Assembly (NCBI GenBank): GCA_937870635.1
Contig: CALMZP010000167.1
Coordinates: 1 to 40,916 of the forward strand
Length of the DNA stretch: 40,916 bases
Source: an uncultured Acidobacteriota bacterium
GTDB taxonomy: Bacteria; Acidobacteriota; Thermoanaerobaculia; Gp7-AA8
Direction of reading: 5' to 3'
A program made the position numbers and the translations under genes. Below are positions 7,942-16,357 of the stretch, piece after piece. Within the stretch, counting starts at the first letter, position 1. Every line of letters begins with the position of its first letter. Below the pieces are notes generated by a model. It made no database searches, was not told the origin of the DNA, and was given only the letters and a program-made list of their open reading frames with translations.

Positions 7942-9296
7942 CGCAGGTTCTCCAGCGCTGTCTGCGCGGCGGCGCGCACGCGATCGGGTGAAGCGCCGCC
8001 GGCGGAGGCTCGCTTGGTAAGCGCTTTGTCGACATCGAGTGCGGCGAGATCGAGATCGGTAATGTCCGCCGTGGGACCGAGGTCGCTCAGGGTCTTCTTC
8101 TGGCGGATGGCTTCGCCGACCCGCGCGCTGACGATCTCGTGTGCCTTGCGAAACGGGAGGCCGCGCGAGGCCATCGCGTCGGCGAGCTCGGTGGCGAGCA
8201 GAAGGTCGTGCGAAGCCGCAGCGCGCATCGCCTCGCGGTTCAGTTTCAGGTTGGCGAAGAGCTCGTTCAATGCCGGCAGCGCCAGCGCCAGGATGACGCG
8301 GGTACGGAACAGCGGTTCCTTGTCGAGCTGCAGGTCCTTGTCGTAGGCCAGGGGAAGTCCCTTGAGCAGTGCGAGGAGGCCTGTGAGTTCGCCGATGGAA
8401 CGTCCTGCGTGGCCGCGCACGAGCTCGAGCACATCGGGATTTTTCTTCTGCGGCATGCGCGAGGAGCCGGTGGCCATCGTGTCGGGAAGCTCGGCAAACC
8501 CGACCTCGTCGCTCGTGAAGAAGATGAGGTCCTCCGCTAGCCGCGAGAGGTGGGACAGCAGCATCGAGGCCACGAAGAGGTAATCGGCGGCGAAATCCCG
8601 ATCGGAAACGCCGTCGAGGGAGTTCGCCGTCGCGCGCGCGAACCCGAGGGACTTCGCGAGTGTCTCGCGATCGATGTCGATCGGCGTGCCGGAGAGAGCG
8701 CCCGATCCGAGAGGACAACTGTCGTTGCGCGTCACCGCGTCGCGAAGCCGGCTGAGATCGCGGCGAAGCATCTCGGCGTAGGCCAGTGACCAGTGGCCGA
8801 ACGTCACCGGCTCCGCGCGCTTGGAATGCGTGTAGCCAGGCATGGCCGTCGCGGCCTCGTCGAGCGCGCGCTGCGCGAGAGTCCGTGCGAGCGTGACGAT
8901 ATTGGCATCGAGCTCCGAGCACGACGCTTTCAAGTACAGCTTCAGATCCGTTGCGACCTGGTCGTTGCGCGATCGTCCCGTGTGGAGCCTGCCGGCGAGG
9001 TCGCCGATCTGTTCGCGCAGCTTCGCCTCGACGTAGGAGTGAACGTCTTCGTGAGATTCGCGGGCGAGGTCGCCCGCGTTCCACTCGGGATTTGGAATGG
9101 CCTCGAGACCGCTGATGATCCGCTCCGCTTCCGCCCCCGTGAGCACGCCGGCTCCCTCCAGGGCTTTCGCCCAGGCGATGGAGCCTTTCACGTCGACCGC
9201 GAAGAGCTCGCGGTCGAACGAGAAGGAATCATTGAAGCGGCGGAGGAGATCCGACGCCGCTTCTTCGAAGCGCCCACCCCACAGGTTCGCCGTCAC
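7938..9296 (-). CDS. argH: Argininosuccinate lyase
   Basis: This enzyme splits argininosuccinate into arginine and fumarate, the last step of arginine synthesis. It is a homotetramer of the fumarase/aspartase superfamily. The signature GSSRMPQKKNPD is intact, the N-terminal NLWGGRF is typical, and HTGRSRNDQ near residues 110-120 lines the active site. The GTG at 9296 overlaps the argG stop as GTGA and gives 452 residues, the normal size. The longer open frame to 9572 runs antisense-like through argG and is rejected. The 3' end overlaps argJ by 4 nt. Confidence 0.96.
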   Translation of the reverse strand: MTANLWGGRFEEAASDLLRRFNDSFSFDRELFAVDVKGSIAWAKALEGAGVLTGAEAERIISGLEAIPNPEWNAGDLARESHEDVHSYVEAKLREQIGDLAGRLHTGRSRNDQVATDLKLYLKASCSELDANIVTLARTLAQRALDEAATAMPGYTHSKRAEPVTFGHWSLAYAEMLRRDLSRLRDAVTRNDSCPLGSGALSGTPIDIDRETLAKSLGFARATANSLDGVSDRDFAADYLFVASMLLSHLSRLAEDLIFFTSDEVGFAELPDTMATGSSRMPQKKNPDVLELVRGHAGRSIGELTGLLALLKGLPLAYDKDLQLDKEPLFRTRVILALALPALNELFANLKLNREAMRAAASHDLLLATELADAMASRGLPFRKAHEIVSARVGEAIRQKKTLSDLGPTADITDLDLAALDVDKALTKRASAGGASPDRVRAAAQTALENLR

Positions 9297-10522
9297 TTCC
9301 CAACGGCCTCCTGGTCGGGGACCGCCATCGGAGAGAGGCGTTTGCGGCCGCGCGTCTGCAGACCGAACAGCCGGATGAAGCCGGCCGAGTCCTGCGCGTT
9401 GTAGCCGGTCATGTCGAACGACGCCAGGTTCTGCGAGTAGAGCGAGTACGGGCTCTGCCGGCCGATCACGGTCGCATTTCCCTTGTAGAGCTTCATCGTG
9501 ACGGTGCCGGTGACGCTCTGCGAGATCGTGTCGACGAACGAGTCGAACGCTTCCTTGAGCGGCGCGAACCACTGGCCGTTGTAAACCAGCTCCGCGTAAC
9601 GCGTGGCAATGCGCTCCTTCTCGTGCGAGCTGTCGCGGTCGAGGGTGATCGATTCGAGCGCCTTCAGTGCATTGACGAGCAGCGTCCCGCCCGGGGTCTC
9701 GTAGACACCGCGCGACTTGATGCCGATGAGACGGTTCTCGACGATGTCCGCCCGTCCAACGCCGTGGCGGCCGCCGATCTTGTTCAGCGCGTCGACGAGC
9801 TTCGCCGCCGACATCGCTTTCCCGTTGACGGCAACCGGAATCCCCGCCTGGAACGTGATCGTGACCTTCTCCGGCTCGTCCGGAGCGAGCGACGGATCGA
9901 CGGTCAGCTTGAACATCGATGCCTCGGGCTCGAAAGACGGATCTTCCAGCGGGCCGCCCTCATGCGAGAGATGCCAGAGGTTCCGGTCGCGTGAATAAGG
10001 ATCCTTCTTCGTGACGGGGACGGCGATGCCGCGCGCCGCCGCGTAGTCGATGGCGTCTTCGCGCGAAACGATGTCCCACTCACGCCACGGCGCGATGATC
10101 TGCAGCTCCGGCGCGAGCGCCTGATAGGCGAGCTCGAAGCGGACCTGGTCATTGCCCTTGCCGGTGCATCCATGAGCGAGCGCGTCACAACCGGTCTGCA
10201 GTGCGATCTCGACCTGCTTCCGCGCGATGAGTGGACGGGCAGTCGACGTGCCGAGGAGGTAATCCTTCTCGTAGATCGCGCCGGCCTTCAGGACGGGGAA
10301 GAGGTAATCGGCCGCGAACTCTTCTTTCGCATCCACGAGATGGAAATCGATCGCACCGGTCTTGCGCGCCTTTTCAGCGAGCCCGGACGTCTCTTCCGCC
10401 TGACCCACGTCGACGGCGACCGCGACGACTTCGCAGCCGTAGTTCTCCTTCAGCCAGGGAATGATGATCGATGTATCCAGCCCGCCCGAGTAGGCGAGTG
10501 CAACACGCTTGGCTTGCTTCAC
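9293..10522 (-). CDS. argG: Argininosuccinate synthase
   Basis: ArgG condenses citrulline and aspartate with ATP to form argininosuccinate. The N-terminal PP-loop for ATP (AYSGGLDTS, residues 10-18) and the GCTGKGNDQVRF motif that contacts substrate are both present. It is 409 residues long, full length. The GTG start at 10522 overlaps the argD stop as GTGA, implying coupled translation. The last residues after TRGRKRL are a short variable tail. Confidence 0.97.
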   Translation of the reverse strand: MKQAKRVALAYSGGLDTSIIIPWLKENYGCEVVAVAVDVGQAEETSGLAEKARKTGAIDFHLVDAKEEFAADYLFPVLKAGAIYEKDYLLGTSTARPLIARKQVEIALQTGCDALAHGCTGKGNDQVRFELAYQALAPELQIIAPWREWDIVSREDAIDYAAARGIAVPVTKKDPYSRDRNLWHLSHEGGPLEDPSFEPEASMFKLTVDPSLAPDEPEKVTITFQAGIPVAVNGKAMSAAKLVDALNKIGGRHGVGRADIVENRLIGIKSRGVYETPGGTLLVNALKALESITLDRDSSHEKERIATRYAELVYNGQWFAPLKEAFDSFVDTISQSVTGTVTMKLYKGNATVIGRQSPYSLYSQNLASFDMTGYNAQDSAGFIRLFGLQTRGRKRLSPMAVPDQEAVGK

Positions 10523-11796
10523 TTCGATGCTCCTTCATGAAATGAGGTGGTGGTGGAGATCGGCGGTACGAACGCAGGTTCTCCCGCCCCCTTCACACCC
10601 AGGTCCCTCGCAACGCTCGGGATGACAGTGAGAACTTCGGACAGCGCGGCGATGAACTCCTTGAGCGCCTGCTTCGGAACGATGTAGGGCGGCAGGAGGC
10701 GGATGACCTTCTCCCGCGCGGTGCCGACGACGAAACCGCGCTCGAGCAACTGCGCCGCGACGGGCCCTGCCGGACGATCGAGCTCGATGCCCCACATCAG
10801 GCCTTTACCGCGAATGGCCACGATGTTGTCGCACGCGAGCTTCCGAAGCTCCGCTTCGAACCATTCGCCGGTCTCGTTGATCTTGCCGAGGAGCTTTTCA
10901 GTCTCGACCACGACCTCGTATCCGAGACGGCACGCCAGCGGATTGCCGCCGAACGTCGTCCCGTGATGGCCGGGCTTCACCATGCCTTCGAGCGCCGGCC
11001 CGGTGAGAACCGCGCCGAGCGGCAGGCCGCCGCCGAGAGGCTTGGCGAGCGTGACGATGTCGGGAACGACGCCGCTCCGCTGGAACGCGAAGAGAGTTCC
11101 GAGACGGCCGAGGCCGCACTGGATCTCGTCGAACACGAGGATGGCGCCGGTTTTATCGGCCACGCGCCGCGCTGCGATCAGGAATTCGTCACTGAGCGGG
11201 ATGATCCCACCCTCGCCCATGACGGGCTCGAGGAAGATCGCTGACGTTTCCGTCGTCACCGCGGCTTCGAGCGCAGCGATGTCATTTGGCTCGACGAAGG
11301 TCACGTTCGGGACGAGCGGCGCGAACGGAGTCCGATACGCCTCGTGTCCCGTGAGCGACAGCGCTCCGGCTGTCCGGCCGTGAAAACTCTCCTGCAGCGC
11401 GACGAGATGCGAGCGGCCGGGGTTGGCGAGCCGCGCGAACTTGATCGCCGCCTCGTTGGCTTCCGTCCCGCTGTTGCAGAAGAACGCCCGGCAGAGGCCC
11501 GACGCGCGCACGAGCTTCTCCGCGAGGATGCCCTGCGCCGGGTGGTAATAAAGATTCGAGACGTGCAGGAGCGACGTCGCTTCTTCACGAAGGACGCGCT
11601 TGATGCGCGGATGCTGATGGCCGAGGACGTTCACGGCGATGCCGCCGAGGAGGTCCCAGTACGCCTTGCCGGCAGCGTCGAACAGACGTGCGCCCTTGCC
11701 GCTCCGCGGATGAAACTGCGTGCGGTTGTACGTCCCCAGCACGAACGACTTCTCGCGCGCCACAACTGCCTCGGTTGATTCGTCATGCAGCAACAA
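10519..11796 (-). CDS. argD: Acetylornithine aminotransferase with repeat-derived C-terminal tail
   Basis: This class III PLP transaminase makes N-acetylornithine from N-acetylglutamate semialdehyde and glutamate; many homologues also serve lysine synthesis. PLP contacts are visible: the NSGTEANEAA loop, FDEIQCGLGR, and the Schiff-base lysine in LAKPLGGGLP. Start choice: a strong Shine-Dalgarno GGGAGGT sits seven bases before the TTG at 11796. A GTG at 11820 is also open but has no such site. The catalytic protein ends near ALSEVLT. The last 35 or so residues (VIPSVARDLGVKGAGEP and onward) are translated dispersed repeat, not family sequence. Confidence 0.94.
   Translation of the reverse strand: MLLHDESTEAVVAREKSFVLGTYNRTQFHPRSGKGARLFDAAGKAYWDLLGGIAVNVLGHQHPRIKRVLREEATSLLHVSNLYYHPAQGILAEKLVRASGLCRAFFCNSGTEANEAAIKFARLANPGRSHLVALQESFHGRTAGALSLTGHEAYRTPFAPLVPNVTFVEPNDIAALEAAVTTETSAIFLEPVMGEGGIIPLSDEFLIAARRVADKTGAILVFDEIQCGLGRLGTLFAFQRSGVVPDIVTLAKPLGGGLPLGAVLTGPALEGMVKPGHHGTTFGGNPLACRLGYEVVVETEKLLGKINETGEWFEAELRKLACDNIVAIRGKGLMWGIELDRPAGPVAAQLLERGFVVGTAREKVIRLLPPYIVPKQALKEFIAALSEVLTVIPSVARDLGVKGAGEPAFVPPISTTTSFHEGASK
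10560..10628. repeat. Family-A dispersed repeat inside the 3' end of argD
   Basis: On the minus strand this stretch begins with a GTCATCCCGAGCG...GCGAGGGAC unit, related to the arms at 14351 and 16760, and continues into a GC-rich tail. It is read in frame as the C-terminal tail of ArgD. Only one copy (no inverted partner) is present here. Confidence 0.65.
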
Positions 11797-12535
11797 GTTC
11801 GGTACCTCCCTCGGCTTCACGGGACGACCCGATGGCGATGGTCGAGACTCCTGAGCTCAGCGCGTTCAGCGCTGCTTCGAGCTTCGGCTTCATGCCGCCG
11901 GTCACGACGTCGCTGGCCAGGAACGCGCGAGCTTCGTCCGCCGTCAGCTTCGGGATGACTCTGCCCTGCGCATCGAGCAGGCCCGCTACGTCCGTGATGA
12001 AATGCAGCGACACGGCGCCGAGACCTTCGGCGATCGCCGTGGCGGCCGTGTCGGCATTCACGTTGAGCAGCGTTCCGTTCGGACCCTGCGCGACCGACGA
12101 GACGACCGGCAGGATGCCCGCGCCGAGAAGCGACTGCAGGAGCAGGGGGCTCGACCGGACGACCTTGCCGACGTGACCGAGGTCGACGCCGTCGATGGAG
12201 GGGTGCTTCTGCGCAACGAGGGTCGCCGCATCGGCTCCCGAAAAGCCGGCGCAGCGGACACCGAGCGCGGTCAGCTCCGCCACGAGCATCTTGTTGACGC
12301 TCCCGCCGAGAACCGAGACGACGACGTCGAGCGTCGCGTCATCGGTGACCCGGAGCCCCGCATGCGTACGCTTGGCGATTCCCAGCTGTGCGAGACGCGC
12401 GTCGATGTGCTTGCCGCCGCCGTGCACGAGGACGATCTGCTCCCCAGCCGCCCATGCCGTCGCGATGTCCGCGAGGGCTTCGACGCGCCGGGTCATGTCG
12501 TCCAGTAGCGATCCACCCAGTTTGATTACTTTCAT
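11783..12535 (-). CDS. argB: Acetylglutamate kinase
   Basis: ArgB phosphorylates N-acetylglutamate, the committed and usually feedback-controlled step. The amino-acid-kinase fold is shown by the N-terminal KLGGSLLDD, the HGGGKHID glycine loop near residue 40, and a NVNADTAATAIAEGL stretch near residue 165-180. At 250 residues it lacks the N-terminal helix that arginine-sensitive hexameric enzymes carry, so it is more likely the dimeric, arginine-insensitive type (inference). The ATG overlaps the argC stop as ATGA. Its end overlaps argD. Confidence 0.95.
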   Translation of the reverse strand: MKVIKLGGSLLDDMTRRVEALADIATAWAAGEQIVLVHGGGKHIDARLAQLGIAKRTHAGLRVTDDATLDVVVSVLGGSVNKMLVAELTALGVRCAGFSGADAATLVAQKHPSIDGVDLGHVGKVVRSSPLLLQSLLGAGILPVVSSVAQGPNGTLLNVNADTAATAIAEGLGAVSLHFITDVAGLLDAQGRVIPKLTADEARAFLASDVVTGGMKPKLEAALNALSSGVSTIAIGSSREAEGGTELVAA

Positions 12536-13539
12536 TGTCCCAACCCCTCGGTCTCGGGATAGCCGTACATGCGATTGAAGTTCTGCACGGCCTGCGAGGC
12601 CGCGCCTTTCAGCAGATTGTCGATGACCGACACGATCACGGCGCGCCGGCCTCCCTGGAGAAGCTGGTAGCCGATCTCCGCGTGCGGCTTGTTGACGACG
12701 TTTTTCAGTTCCGGCAGCTGGCCCGGAGGAAGGACCTTCACGAATGGTGCGTTCGCGTAGGACGCCGCGTAGATCTGCTCCATCTCGCCCGGGGTGATCG
12801 GCCGGGTGAAGCCGACGTGGATCGTCGAAAGAATCCCGCGCACGGTCGGCAGAAGATGCGGAACGAATACGAGAGTCGCGCGGTCGCCGAGGTGGAGACC
12901 CTGACGGATCTCGGGCTCGTGCCGATGCTGGCCGACGCCATAGGCCTTGAAGTTTCCGAACAGCTCCGAGAACGAGAACGCCAGGTCGGACTTCTTTCCC
13001 GCGCCCGATACTCCGCTCTTCGAGTCGCAGATGACCGGCTGGCCGCGATCGATGAGATACATGATCGGCCGCAAAGCCAGCAGCACCGAGGTCGGATAGC
13101 AGCCGGGGTTGGCAACGAGGCGCGCCTTCTTCAGCTCACCGTTGCACCACTCGGTGAGGCCGTAAACAGCCTCTTCGAGCAGCTCGGGCGATTCGTGAGT
13201 GAAGCCGTACCACCGCGGATAGAGATTCTCATCGCGCAGGCGGAAGGCGCCCGAGAGGTCGATCACGCGCATGCCGGCCTCGATGAGCTTCGGCGCGAGA
13301 TGCGCGGAAACTTCGTTCGGTACGGCGAGGAACACCGCCTCGGGCGCAGCTTCGGCGAGCGAATCCATCTGGAACTCGCTTCCGAACAGACCGGTGACCT
13401 GGACGTGCGGATGCCGCTTCAGGATCTCGGCGAGCTCCGCACCGGAGTAACCGGTGGCGCCGATGATGGCAACTCGTGTGAGCGCCGGGGTCGCTGCCCC
13501 AGTGCCTACACGTTCGGTGATGTGAATGTTTTCGGTCAT
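12532..13539 (-). CDS. argC: N-acetyl-gamma-glutamyl-phosphate reductase
   Basis: ArgC reduces acetylglutamyl phosphate to the semialdehyde with NADPH. The nucleotide-binding GATGYSGAEL is at about residues 29-38 and the catalytic cysteine lies in NPGCYPTS. C-terminal HIGFTRP-like sequence is also present. Length is 335 residues. It begins at ATG 13539, 26 bp after argR, and overlaps argB by 4 nt. It is the first enzyme gene of the operon. Confidence 0.95.
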   Translation of the reverse strand: MTENIHITERVGTGAATPALTRVAIIGATGYSGAELAEILKRHPHVQVTGLFGSEFQMDSLAEAAPEAVFLAVPNEVSAHLAPKLIEAGMRVIDLSGAFRLRDENLYPRWYGFTHESPELLEEAVYGLTEWCNGELKKARLVANPGCYPTSVLLALRPIMYLIDRGQPVICDSKSGVSGAGKKSDLAFSFSELFGNFKAYGVGQHRHEPEIRQGLHLGDRATLVFVPHLLPTVRGILSTIHVGFTRPITPGEMEQIYAASYANAPFVKVLPPGQLPELKNVVNKPHAEIGYQLLQGGRRAVIVSVIDNLLKGAASQAVQNFNRMYGYPETEGLGQ

Positions 13540-13565
13540 GGCAATCTCTCTCGAATCGCCACGCG

Positions 13566-14078
13566 CTAGGCGCGGGTACGACGGCGGACCGGGCTGATGC
13601 CGGCGGTCTCCTGGACGCGGCGGACGAAGGCCGCTGCAGAGGAAGGTTCGCGGAAGGCGACGAAAATCGTGTCGTCGCCGCCAATGGTTCCAACGGCATC
13701 TTCGATCGCCGCCGCGTCGATGGCGCTGGCCAGCGGCTGCGCGGTCGCGGCGGGTGTCTTGATCACGGCGAGGTTGCCCGCGGTCTCCACGAAGATCACG
13801 GATTCACGGATGAGCTGATCGAGCCGTCCTTCGCGCACTTCGCGGGCGGTAAAAGGGATCGGCGCAGCGAGGTCGCCCGGCGCAACGTAGCCGTTCGGCG
13901 TCTTGGCGAGGCCGAGCTCACGGACGTCGCGCGAAAGCGTCGGCTGCGTGACCGAGTAACCGCGGTCGCGGAGGAGAGCGATGAGCTCTTCCTGCGACTG
14001 GACGGTCGTCTCGCGCACGATCCGAAGGATCTCTTCCCGGCGCCGTGGCCCCTCAGTGCCTGAATGAATATTCACCAT
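13566..14078 (-). CDS. argR: Arginine repressor ArgR
   Basis: This hexameric arginine-binding transcription factor has an N-terminal winged helix (residues about 10-80, with SQEELIALLRDRGYSVTQPTLSRDV as the recognition region) and a C-terminal oligomerisation/arginine domain ending in a GTIGGDDTIFVAF-type motif, the canonical arginine-binding site. At 170 residues it is slightly longer than usual because of the N-terminus and the basic tail. It heads the leftward arg operon. Two ARG-box-like sites lie at and just upstream of its start codon, so autoregulation and control of argCBDGHJ are likely. No clear Shine-Dalgarno precedes the ATG at 14078; translation may be leaderless. Confidence 0.93.
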   Translation of the reverse strand: MVNIHSGTEGPRRREEILRIVRETTVQSQEELIALLRDRGYSVTQPTLSRDVRELGLAKTPNGYVAPGDLAAPIPFTAREVREGRLDQLIRESVIFVETAGNLAVIKTPAATAQPLASAIDAAAIEDAVGTIGGDDTIFVAFREPSSAAAFVRRVQETAGISPVRRRTRA

Positions 14079-14096
14079 TGCGAATCTTTATTCATG
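14059..14096. promoter_or_regulatory. Tandem ARG boxes (ArgR operator)
   Basis: TGAATgaatATTCA at 14061-14074 exactly fits the palindromic core TGAAT-N4-ATTCA of ArgR operators. CGAATctttATTCA at 14081-14094 fits with one mismatch. The centres are 20 bp apart, close to the 21-bp spacing of paired operators in enterics. The first box overlaps the start of argR itself (codons 1-6), so the transcript may begin very close to the ATG. The AT-rich sequence is striking against the GC-rich background. Confidence 0.85.
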
Positions 14097-14184
14097 AACG
14101 ACCTGCTGTCAAGAGGTATTCCGGCACGCCGGTTGAATTTGTCATCTCCGGCCCGAGAAGGCCGCCCAGGAGACCGACCCCCCC

Positions 14185-14343
14185 ATGGCCAGAGTGGAAC
14201 CCATTGACGAGCGAGACCAGGAAGAACGCCGCGCACGCCAGCGCGGAGAGCGCAAGGTGCAGCCCCGCCCGGTCGACCGCACGCCCGGCAAAGCGGAAGG
14301 CGACGAAGAGACGGTAAACGAGGCGCTGCGGAAGCAGGAGTAA
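14185..14343 (+). CDS. Possible small charged protein (52 aa)
   Basis: An ATG-initiated frame of 52 codons, MARVEPIDERDQEER onward, encodes a very charged peptide rich in Arg, Glu and Asp. It has high GC at third positions, as the neighbours do. A CAGGAGA lies 11 bases before the ATG, rather far. It is divergent from argR and ends just before the nested repeat. The opposite strand also has an open frame (14092-14415) with hydrophobic content, so the coding strand is uncertain. No family is recognised. Apart from this, the argR-mutS spacer (14097-14568) holds only the repeat element. Confidence 0.3.
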   Translation: MARVEPIDERDQEERRARQRGERKVQPRPVDRTPGKAEGDEETVNEALRKQE

Positions 14344-14350
14344 GTTTCTA

Positions 14351-14549
14351 ATCCCGAGCGAAGCGAGGGATCTCCGGAAGCACCGGCAGGATGAATGTCG
14401 GTAGCGCGAGGACAAGTGGAGCGCGGGCGACCCCGCCCGCGTGCTCGAGCCACAGGGGACACGGGCGAGGGTGCCCGCGCTCCACTGATCTTCGCCTGGG
14501 GGGCCACATCCTGCCGGTGGTACCGGAGATCCCTCGCTTCGCTCGGGAT
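14351..14549. repeat. Nested inverted repeat: family-A arms around family-B core
   Basis: The outer arms are 43 bp each (14351-14393 and 14507-14549), inverted with two mismatches, and carry CCCGAGCGAAGCGAGGGAT. The inner GC-rich pair TGGAGCGCGGGCGACCCC.../...GCCCGCGCTCCA spans 14416-14486. The whole can fold as a hairpin whose loop is another hairpin. It occupies most of the space between the small charged ORF and the 3' end of the MutS-like gene. Confidence 0.9.
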
Positions 14550-14568
14550 GTTCGGCGCTGTTGGCGCC

Positions 14569-16338
14569 TCACACCTCGATCCCGACCGACCTCATCAGCT
14601 CCAGGGCGTTGCTCTTCTGCACCACGCCCTCGCGCATCCGGTAATCGAAGAGCATCTTCCCGTTCTCGATGTGGTCTTCGAAGTGAACGTTCGCCGCGTG
14701 CGAGCCGATCACCGCGACGATCTCGGCGAGAGCGAGATCATGCGTGCTCACCAGGCCGATCCCGCCTGATTCGACCAGCCTGCGGATGACGGCGCCCGCT
14801 CCGATTCGCCTGTCGTGCGAATTCGTTCCGTGAAGAATCTCGTCGAGAAGGAAGAGGAGAGGCTTTTCTTCGCGGCCGAGGTCGAGGATCTGACGGATGC
14901 GGAGAATCTCAGCGTAGAAGCGGGAGCTTCCTTCCTGGATCGAATCGTTGATGCGGATCGACGCGCCGATGTTCATCGGCGTAATCCGAAGCGATTTCGC
15001 GCAGACCGGCGCTCCGGCAAATGAAAGGACCGCGGCGACACCGGTGCTCCTCAGGAACGTGCTCTTGCCCGACATGTTCGAGCCGCTGATGATGAGCAGC
15101 CGCAGGGTCGGGTCGAGGCGCAGGTCATTGGCGATGCGCCGTGACGCAGGAATGAGCGGATGCCCGAGCTCGGCCGCTTCAAATCGTGGAGCGCCCTCTT
15201 CGATCACAGGCATCGCAAAGGAAGGATTCTCGTAGGCGAAGGATGCCAGCGAGGACAGTGCTTCGAGCTCTGCGATGCTGTCGATCCATTGCCGGAGCGC
15301 CGCGCCGTTGCGACGGCGCCAGCGTTCGATGAGGACGGCGAGGTTGGACGACCACAGGAGCAGCATTCCGATGGGCGCAAAGAACTGATTGCGCCGCGCG
15401 TCGAGGAGACTGACCAGCTTCTGGAGCCCCTCGATTTCGCGCGCGGCATCGCCGCCGATCCGTTCCACGACGGCGCGCAGCCGCGGCGATTCGAAGCTGC
15501 GGCCATCCGTGACGCGCAGGATCCGCGCGAGCTGGCCGAGTGCCGGTTCCGCGCGCTCGACCCCTGCCACGACGGCGGTGGTCCGATCGCCGAGTGTTCG
15601 AGCGAATGCCGCCTGCAATCCGAGGACGATGAGCAGTCCCCACGCGGGCACCAGGCTCGGCCCGAGGAGCAGCAGGGGGCGGGCGGCGAGAAAAACGACG
15701 GTGAGCGTAATGAGGGGAAGGACGATCGCGACGATGCGCTCCCACGCGGCGAAACGTACCGGCTCGGCCGCGGTCCACTGTGCGATCTGCTGCTCTTCGA
15801 GTCCGGCGGTCGCTTCGCCGGCCACGACGGCCATCTCTTCGCGAAAATCGACATGATCGCGAAGCTCGGTCACCGCCTGCTGCCGCGCGACGACTTCCGC
15901 TACCTCGTGTGCGGGGTCGCTCATCCACCGTGCGAGCTTCGACTGGCCGGACGCGGTCGCGGCGCGGCAGATCATCTCGAAGAGCGAGCCGTGTCCGAAC
16001 ACATCGAGGTCGGACGCGTACGGATGATGGTCGTCGCGGAAGCGATCGCCCGACAGTCCTTTCCCGGGCCAGGTCCCTTCGATCCGCTCGATTCCCCCCT
16101 GGTAGAACCGGGCCCCGCGCTCGGCGCGCTCGCGCCGCCGGATCGTGCGGTCGTGAAGAAAGACGAGGGCGAAGAACGCGGCGGTGAAGGCCGCGGTCAG
16201 CAGCCAGATCGTCGCGGTCGCGGCGAGAATGGCCGCGGCGATGGCGGCGAGCCGCCCGAGGGACATTCTCTTCTCGGCGCCGCGCAGGCGGAGGGCGTCG
16301 GCGAGCCGGGCTTCGTGGCGCTCGTGGTAGACGGTCAC
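14569..16338 (-). CDS. Membrane-anchored MutS-family ATPase
   Basis: The C-terminal half is a MutS-type ATPase: Walker A GSNMSGKST (Lys about residue 425), Walker B LLFLLDEILHGTNSHDR and a STHD switch. The N-terminal half lacks mismatch-recognition and connector domains. It instead has two hydrophobic helices near residues 25-55 and two more near 205-245. This layout belongs to a MutS-like subgroup common in Acidobacteriota and Bacteroidota, whose function is not established; canonical mismatch repair is unlikely. A GTG at 16338 gives the usual short basic N-terminus; ATGs at 16359 and 16368 would overlap the divergent gene. It does not look part of the arg operon. Confidence 0.85.
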   Translation of the reverse strand: MTVYHERHEARLADALRLRGAEKRMSLGRLAAIAAAILAATATIWLLTAAFTAAFFALVFLHDRTIRRRERAERGARFYQGGIERIEGTWPGKGLSGDRFRDDHHPYASDLDVFGHGSLFEMICRAATASGQSKLARWMSDPAHEVAEVVARQQAVTELRDHVDFREEMAVVAGEATAGLEEQQIAQWTAAEPVRFAAWERIVAIVLPLITLTVVFLAARPLLLLGPSLVPAWGLLIVLGLQAAFARTLGDRTTAVVAGVERAEPALGQLARILRVTDGRSFESPRLRAVVERIGGDAAREIEGLQKLVSLLDARRNQFFAPIGMLLLWSSNLAVLIERWRRRNGAALRQWIDSIAELEALSSLASFAYENPSFAMPVIEEGAPRFEAAELGHPLIPASRRIANDLRLDPTLRLLIISGSNMSGKSTFLRSTGVAAVLSFAGAPVCAKSLRITPMNIGASIRINDSIQEGSSRFYAEILRIRQILDLGREEKPLLFLLDEILHGTNSHDRRIGAGAVIRRLVESGGIGLVSTHDLALAEIVAVIGSHAANVHFEDHIENGKMLFDYRMREGVVQKSNALELMRSVGIEV

Positions 16339-16357
16339 GGGGAGGGATAATACGGCC

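Noticed and set aside
7942-9084. Upstream extension of the argJ frame
   Set aside because: It runs out of frame through argH and lacks ArgJ sequence. The TTG overlapping the argH stop gives the normal protein length.
14092-14415. Minus-strand hydrophobic frame of 107 codons
   Set aside because: Its first part is translated repeat and its end runs over the ARG boxes and the argR start region; the plus-strand 52-codon frame is somewhat more plausible, but neither is convincing.
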